DNA from: Chitinophaga sp.
Lineage (GTDB): Bacteria > Bacteroidota > Bacteroidia > Chitinophagales > Chitinophagaceae
NCBI RefSeq assembly: GCF_017745275.1
Contig: NZ_JAGHZS010000006.1
Location: forward strand, 372,001-436,000
DNA: 64,000 nucleotides
Reading direction: 5' to 3'
In this document: in pieces, positions 61,704 to 64,000 of the stretch
Layout: each line of letters starts with the position of its first letter
How positions within the stretch are numbered: position 1 is the stretch's first letter
Position numbers and translations under genes: made by a program
The notes under the pieces: model-generated
Database searches by the model: none
The model's input: the letters and a program-made list of their open reading frames with translations, nothing else
What the model was told of the DNA's origin: nothing

Positions 61704-61736
61704 TAAAAAAAACAGCCCCGCCACGGCGGGGCTGTT
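61704..61736 (-). terminator. terminator of the right-end SusCD operon
   Basis: Arms AACAGCCCCGCC and GGCGGGGCTGTT (61711-61722 / 61725-61736) are followed on the minus strand by a run of T. A shorter T-run on the other side may give weak plus-strand activity. Confidence 0.85.
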
Positions 61737-61760
61737 TTCTATTTAAAAGAAATGTGACAG

Positions 61761-62408
61761 TTATTGTTTTACGAAGGTACGTACAGAAGTACCGAAGTTT
61801 GGGTTATTTACCACCCATTTCAGTGTCACGTCGGTGCCATTACGTATGATACTGGTGCTGGACAGTGTCAGCCCACCAAGCGGCGTATTCTGGGTAGGAC
61901 CTTCAAAGGTGGATGCATCTGTAAACCCGATGTAGTACGGAAATATGAACGCAGGGTTGCCGGCAACACCACCCGGATTATCGACGGTGTACAGTCCTGT
62001 TCCTTTTTTCACAACATGTACTTCCTGTCCGTTGCTGGTGCGTTTATAAGTACCGCTGATATCGTCCGCAGGGGAAATAGTGGTTACTAACACGAGTCTT
62101 GATCCCAGTGTTCTGTATCCCCACAGGTTGATGGTTTGAAAGTTTACCACATAGAAGCCTGCATTAGCTGCGTCCACATTGTTAGAGGTGGGAGTGAGCT
62201 GTGTGGTGGTATTGGTAAGACTGTCGTATCCGGTAGCACCGGCGTCCGTATAAGAGCCGCCAACGCTCAATGTAACTACAGGATCACCTTTCAAAGTAAG
62301 GACGGGGAAAACGGGTGTCACCATTTTGGTGTACACGTTTTCCGATTTTTTCGTGCAGGCGGTTAGCATCACCGCGCCTGCCAGGAAGATATATAATAAC
62401 GCTTTCAT
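61761..62408 (-). CDS. lipoprotein with DUF5011/DUF5012-type Ig-like domain
   Basis: 215 residues from ATG 62408 (MKALLYIFLAGAVMLTACTK), lipobox Cys about 18. Residues about 38-115 look like the bacterial Ig-like DUF5011/DUF5012 fold: LKGDPVVTLSVGGSYTDAGA followed by NAGFYVVNFQTINLWGYRTL. The C-terminal half (ISGTYKRTSNGQEVHVVKKG) is of a type common in lipoproteins encoded after SusD genes. Likely surface accessory to the SusCD pair. Separated from susD by a 54-bp gap holding a stem-loop. Confidence 0.75.
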   Translation of the reverse strand: MKALLYIFLAGAVMLTACTKKSENVYTKMVTPVFPVLTLKGDPVVTLSVGGSYTDAGATGYDSLTNTTTQLTPTSNNVDAANAGFYVVNFQTINLWGYRTLGSRLVLVTTISPADDISGTYKRTSNGQEVHVVKKGTGLYTVDNPGGVAGNPAFIFPYYIGFTDASTFEGPTQNTPLGGLTLSSTSIIRNGTDVTLKWVVNNPNFGTSVRTFVKQ

Positions 62409-62440
62409 GCCAAACAATTAATTGTTAAAAGAATATTGTT

Positions 62441-62459
62441 GACACGCCTTCGGCGTGTC
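62441..62459 (-). other. intercistronic stem-loop between susD and the Ig-like lipoprotein gene
   Basis: GACACGCC / GGCGTGTC, an 8-bp perfect stem with a 3-nt loop starting 2 bp after the susD stop codon. No T-run follows, so it may protect the susCD message or attenuate the next gene rather than terminate. Confidence 0.6.
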
Positions 62460-62461
62460 TC

Positions 62462-63922
62462 TTAATTAGCCCACCAAACTTTATCGTACACTAAATGGTT
62501 GGTTTTAGGCGCATTTGGATTCCTGGTCAGTTCTGAAGATGGATACAGGAATATGCCAGGCCATCTGTTGGCGCCAATAATAGAAGCTTTAGAAATAACG
62601 AAGAAGGAAGGATAACCGGTTCTTCTCCATTCTGTCCAGGCTTCTATGGTTTGGTTACCGCACATTGCTGCCCATTTCTGTGTAATGATGGCCTTTACCT
62701 GTGTTTCTACATCTCCGCCTGCTGGATAGGCAATGGCGGGTTGTGCCATGTAATCAGCAGCACCATCTACTCCGTAAGCGGTAAAGTTATCGGTAATACC
62801 CTGGTTATACATATCAGCTGCTGTGGCACCAGTGAGCCATCCTCTGGCGATGGCTTCAGCCTGCAGGAAGTCAGCTTCGTAATCTGTCATCAGTTTCACA
62901 GGAGCAAATGCGGAATTAGCATCTGTTGGATTGGCACCTGTAGCAGCTGATGGGAGTGATACGGTGGTAGTAGGAGGGTTATTGAAACTGCCCTGGGGAA
63001 TTCCCACAACGGCACTACCTACTTTATTGTAAAACGCGTTCAGCCTGGGATCACTGTTACCACTGAAGAAATTAACAGCAGTAGAACTGGCCACCAGATT
63101 GGTTATTCTGCCTAATACGCTACCTGCCATCGCGCCATACAGCGGGTTGGTTTGACCACCAGTAGAGTTGAAGTTCTGAAGGGCAGATTCTCCCGGTTGG
63201 ATAAAATCAGCACCCTGCAGCGTTTTAACGATGTTACCAGCCCTGGTAGCATCTTTCTTTGCGAGGCGAAGTCCTACTCTTAACTTGAGCGTATTGGCAA
63301 AATGCAACCATTTTGTCATATCGCCTCCGTAAATCAGATCATCACCACCCGGAGCATTCGGATCATCTGGATCAATGAGCTTGGTAGCATCATCAATGAG
63401 CTTCACGATGCCGGTATAGATGTCGCTTTGTGTATCAAATTTTGGATACAGGATTGGTGTAGTGGCATCCCCCTGTGTAGCCTGGGTGAAAGGTACATCT
63501 CCCCATAAGTCGGTGCTCAATTGGGCGGCATATGCCTTTAACAACATACCAATGGCTACATATTGCTTCTTATTGGTGGCGTTACCTTTGTCGATCACTT
63601 TCTGGAGGTTCTCCAGTGCATCTACCTGGATGTTGAACCATACGTTTCCAAAATCACCTTCTGAGGGAGAATATTGGTCCAGGTTTTTATATTGAGAAGA
63701 GGTAGGACTCTGTGTCCAGTACTGTCCCCAGATGCCGCCATCAATGGTGAGTGTATTACCAAGAGCAAAAGTCAGCCCCGATTGCGCGGAGGGCAACAGT
63801 ACGTCTACTGTTACGTCCACCGCATGGTTGGGATCTTTATTAACATCCAGGAACTTTTTGCACCCTGGTGCTGAAAGCAGGAGGGCAGACAAAAAGGCTA
63901 GTGTGATTATATTCTTTTTCAT
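62462..63922 (-). CDS. SusD/RagB-type lipoprotein (SusD-like_2 family)
   Basis: 486 residues from ATG 63922; a TTG one codon earlier is the alternative. Lipobox LLLSAPGCKK (Cys about 21), then FLDVNKDPNHAVDVTVDVLL, characteristic of the SusD-like_2 branch rather than SusD_RagB. Further blocks: GGIWGQYWTQSPTSSQYKNL, AYAAQLSTDLWGDVPFTQAT, LMTDYEADFLQAEAIARGWL, IEAWTEWRRTGYPSFFVIS. Binds nutrients at the cell surface with the SusC whose end lies at 63951. Confidence 0.93.
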   Translation of the reverse strand: MKKNIITLAFLSALLLSAPGCKKFLDVNKDPNHAVDVTVDVLLPSAQSGLTFALGNTLTIDGGIWGQYWTQSPTSSQYKNLDQYSPSEGDFGNVWFNIQVDALENLQKVIDKGNATNKKQYVAIGMLLKAYAAQLSTDLWGDVPFTQATQGDATTPILYPKFDTQSDIYTGIVKLIDDATKLIDPDDPNAPGGDDLIYGGDMTKWLHFANTLKLRVGLRLAKKDATRAGNIVKTLQGADFIQPGESALQNFNSTGGQTNPLYGAMAGSVLGRITNLVASSTAVNFFSGNSDPRLNAFYNKVGSAVVGIPQGSFNNPPTTTVSLPSAATGANPTDANSAFAPVKLMTDYEADFLQAEAIARGWLTGATAADMYNQGITDNFTAYGVDGAADYMAQPAIAYPAGGDVETQVKAIITQKWAAMCGNQTIEAWTEWRRTGYPSFFVISKASIIGANRWPGIFLYPSSELTRNPNAPKTNHLVYDKVWWAN

Positions 63923-63950
63923 CAATTTTCTTTTTTAGGCCTGGTTTAAA

Positions 63951-64000
63951 TTAGAATGATACGTCCACTTTAATACCCATGTTTCTAAGAGAAGGGTTGG
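63951..64000 (-). CDS. SusC-family receptor, C-terminal tail only (runs off right edge)
   Basis: The frame before the stop at 63951-63953 reads NPSLRNMGIKVDVSF, the arginine-containing motif and terminal Phe typical of SusC barrel ends. It lies 28 bp upstream of the SusD-like_2 start on the same strand. Only about 16 codons are visible. Confidence 0.75.
   Translation of the reverse strand, partial: NPSLRNMGIKVDVSF

Overview
The window reads as chromosome from a member of the Bacteroidota, most likely Chitinophagaceae and plausibly Chitinophaga. Supporting this are repeated SusC/SusD pairs, four ECF sigma factors and four FecR-type anti-sigma factors, many SPII lipoproteins, perfect TAnnTTTG-type promoter elements, and two GH144 (endo-beta-1,2-glucanase family) enzymes, a family founded on Chitinophaga proteins. 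No phage, IS, CRISPR or conjugation genes were seen. The assignment is inference from gene content; there is no rRNA or ribosomal protein in the window.

Layout. 1-3070 (minus): sigma-FecR-SusC cluster whose receptor runs off the left edge. 3246-4938 (minus): AhpD/CMD-like protein and a flavin monooxygenase-like protein. 5104-12397 (plus): FecR, a SusD-less STN TonB receptor, two beta-helix-type lipoproteins and a DUF4397-like lipoprotein. 12472-14434 (minus, convergent): PDZ/S41 protease lipoprotein and an ECF sigma with no FecR beside it. 14589-16296: LytS/LytTR two-component pair. 16463-18597: DUF4395 membrane protein and cysteine-desulfurase-like enzyme. 18831-19835: unrecognised secreted protein. 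19895-30664: glycerol regulon glpR / glpD-glpK-glpF-glpQ continuing without a visible terminator into a SusC/SusD pair. 30834-43245: polysaccharide utilization locus with sigma, FecR, SusC, SusD, LamG lipoprotein, two GH144 enzymes and a GH43-like enzyme. 43249-43457: tRNA-Tyr and tRNA-Asp (minus). 43545-44198: endonuclease V. 44248-47647: signalling/redox operon (cNMP-domain histidine kinase; REC + glutaredoxin-like + TrxR-like fusion; UBP zinc finger). 47952-58522: second complete sigma-FecR-SusC-SusD locus with a clan GH-A hydrolase, patatin and BNR sialidase, the enzyme module being bracketed by two related long palindromes. 58524-60323: metallophosphoesterase and membrane protein (minus). 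60534: cold-shock protein. 60823-64000 (minus): unknown secreted protein, Ig-like lipoprotein, SusD-like_2 lipoprotein and the C-terminal tail of another SusC.

How it works together. The sigma/FecR/STN-receptor sets are substrate-sensing outer-membrane uptake systems: the receptor's STN domain signals through FecR to release the sigma factor. The GH144 locus probably targets beta-1,2-glucan. The glp locus suggests TonB-dependent capture of glycerophosphodiesters, with GlpQ hydrolysis, GlpF entry of glycerol, GlpK phosphorylation and GlpD oxidation, under a GlpR/DeoR-type repressor. The features most worth a second look are the glp-SusCD union, the redox fusion protein that lacks both of its expected dithiols, the heptad-repeat palindromes, and the FecR-receptor operon whose sigma factor may be the convergent orphan next to an S41 protease.
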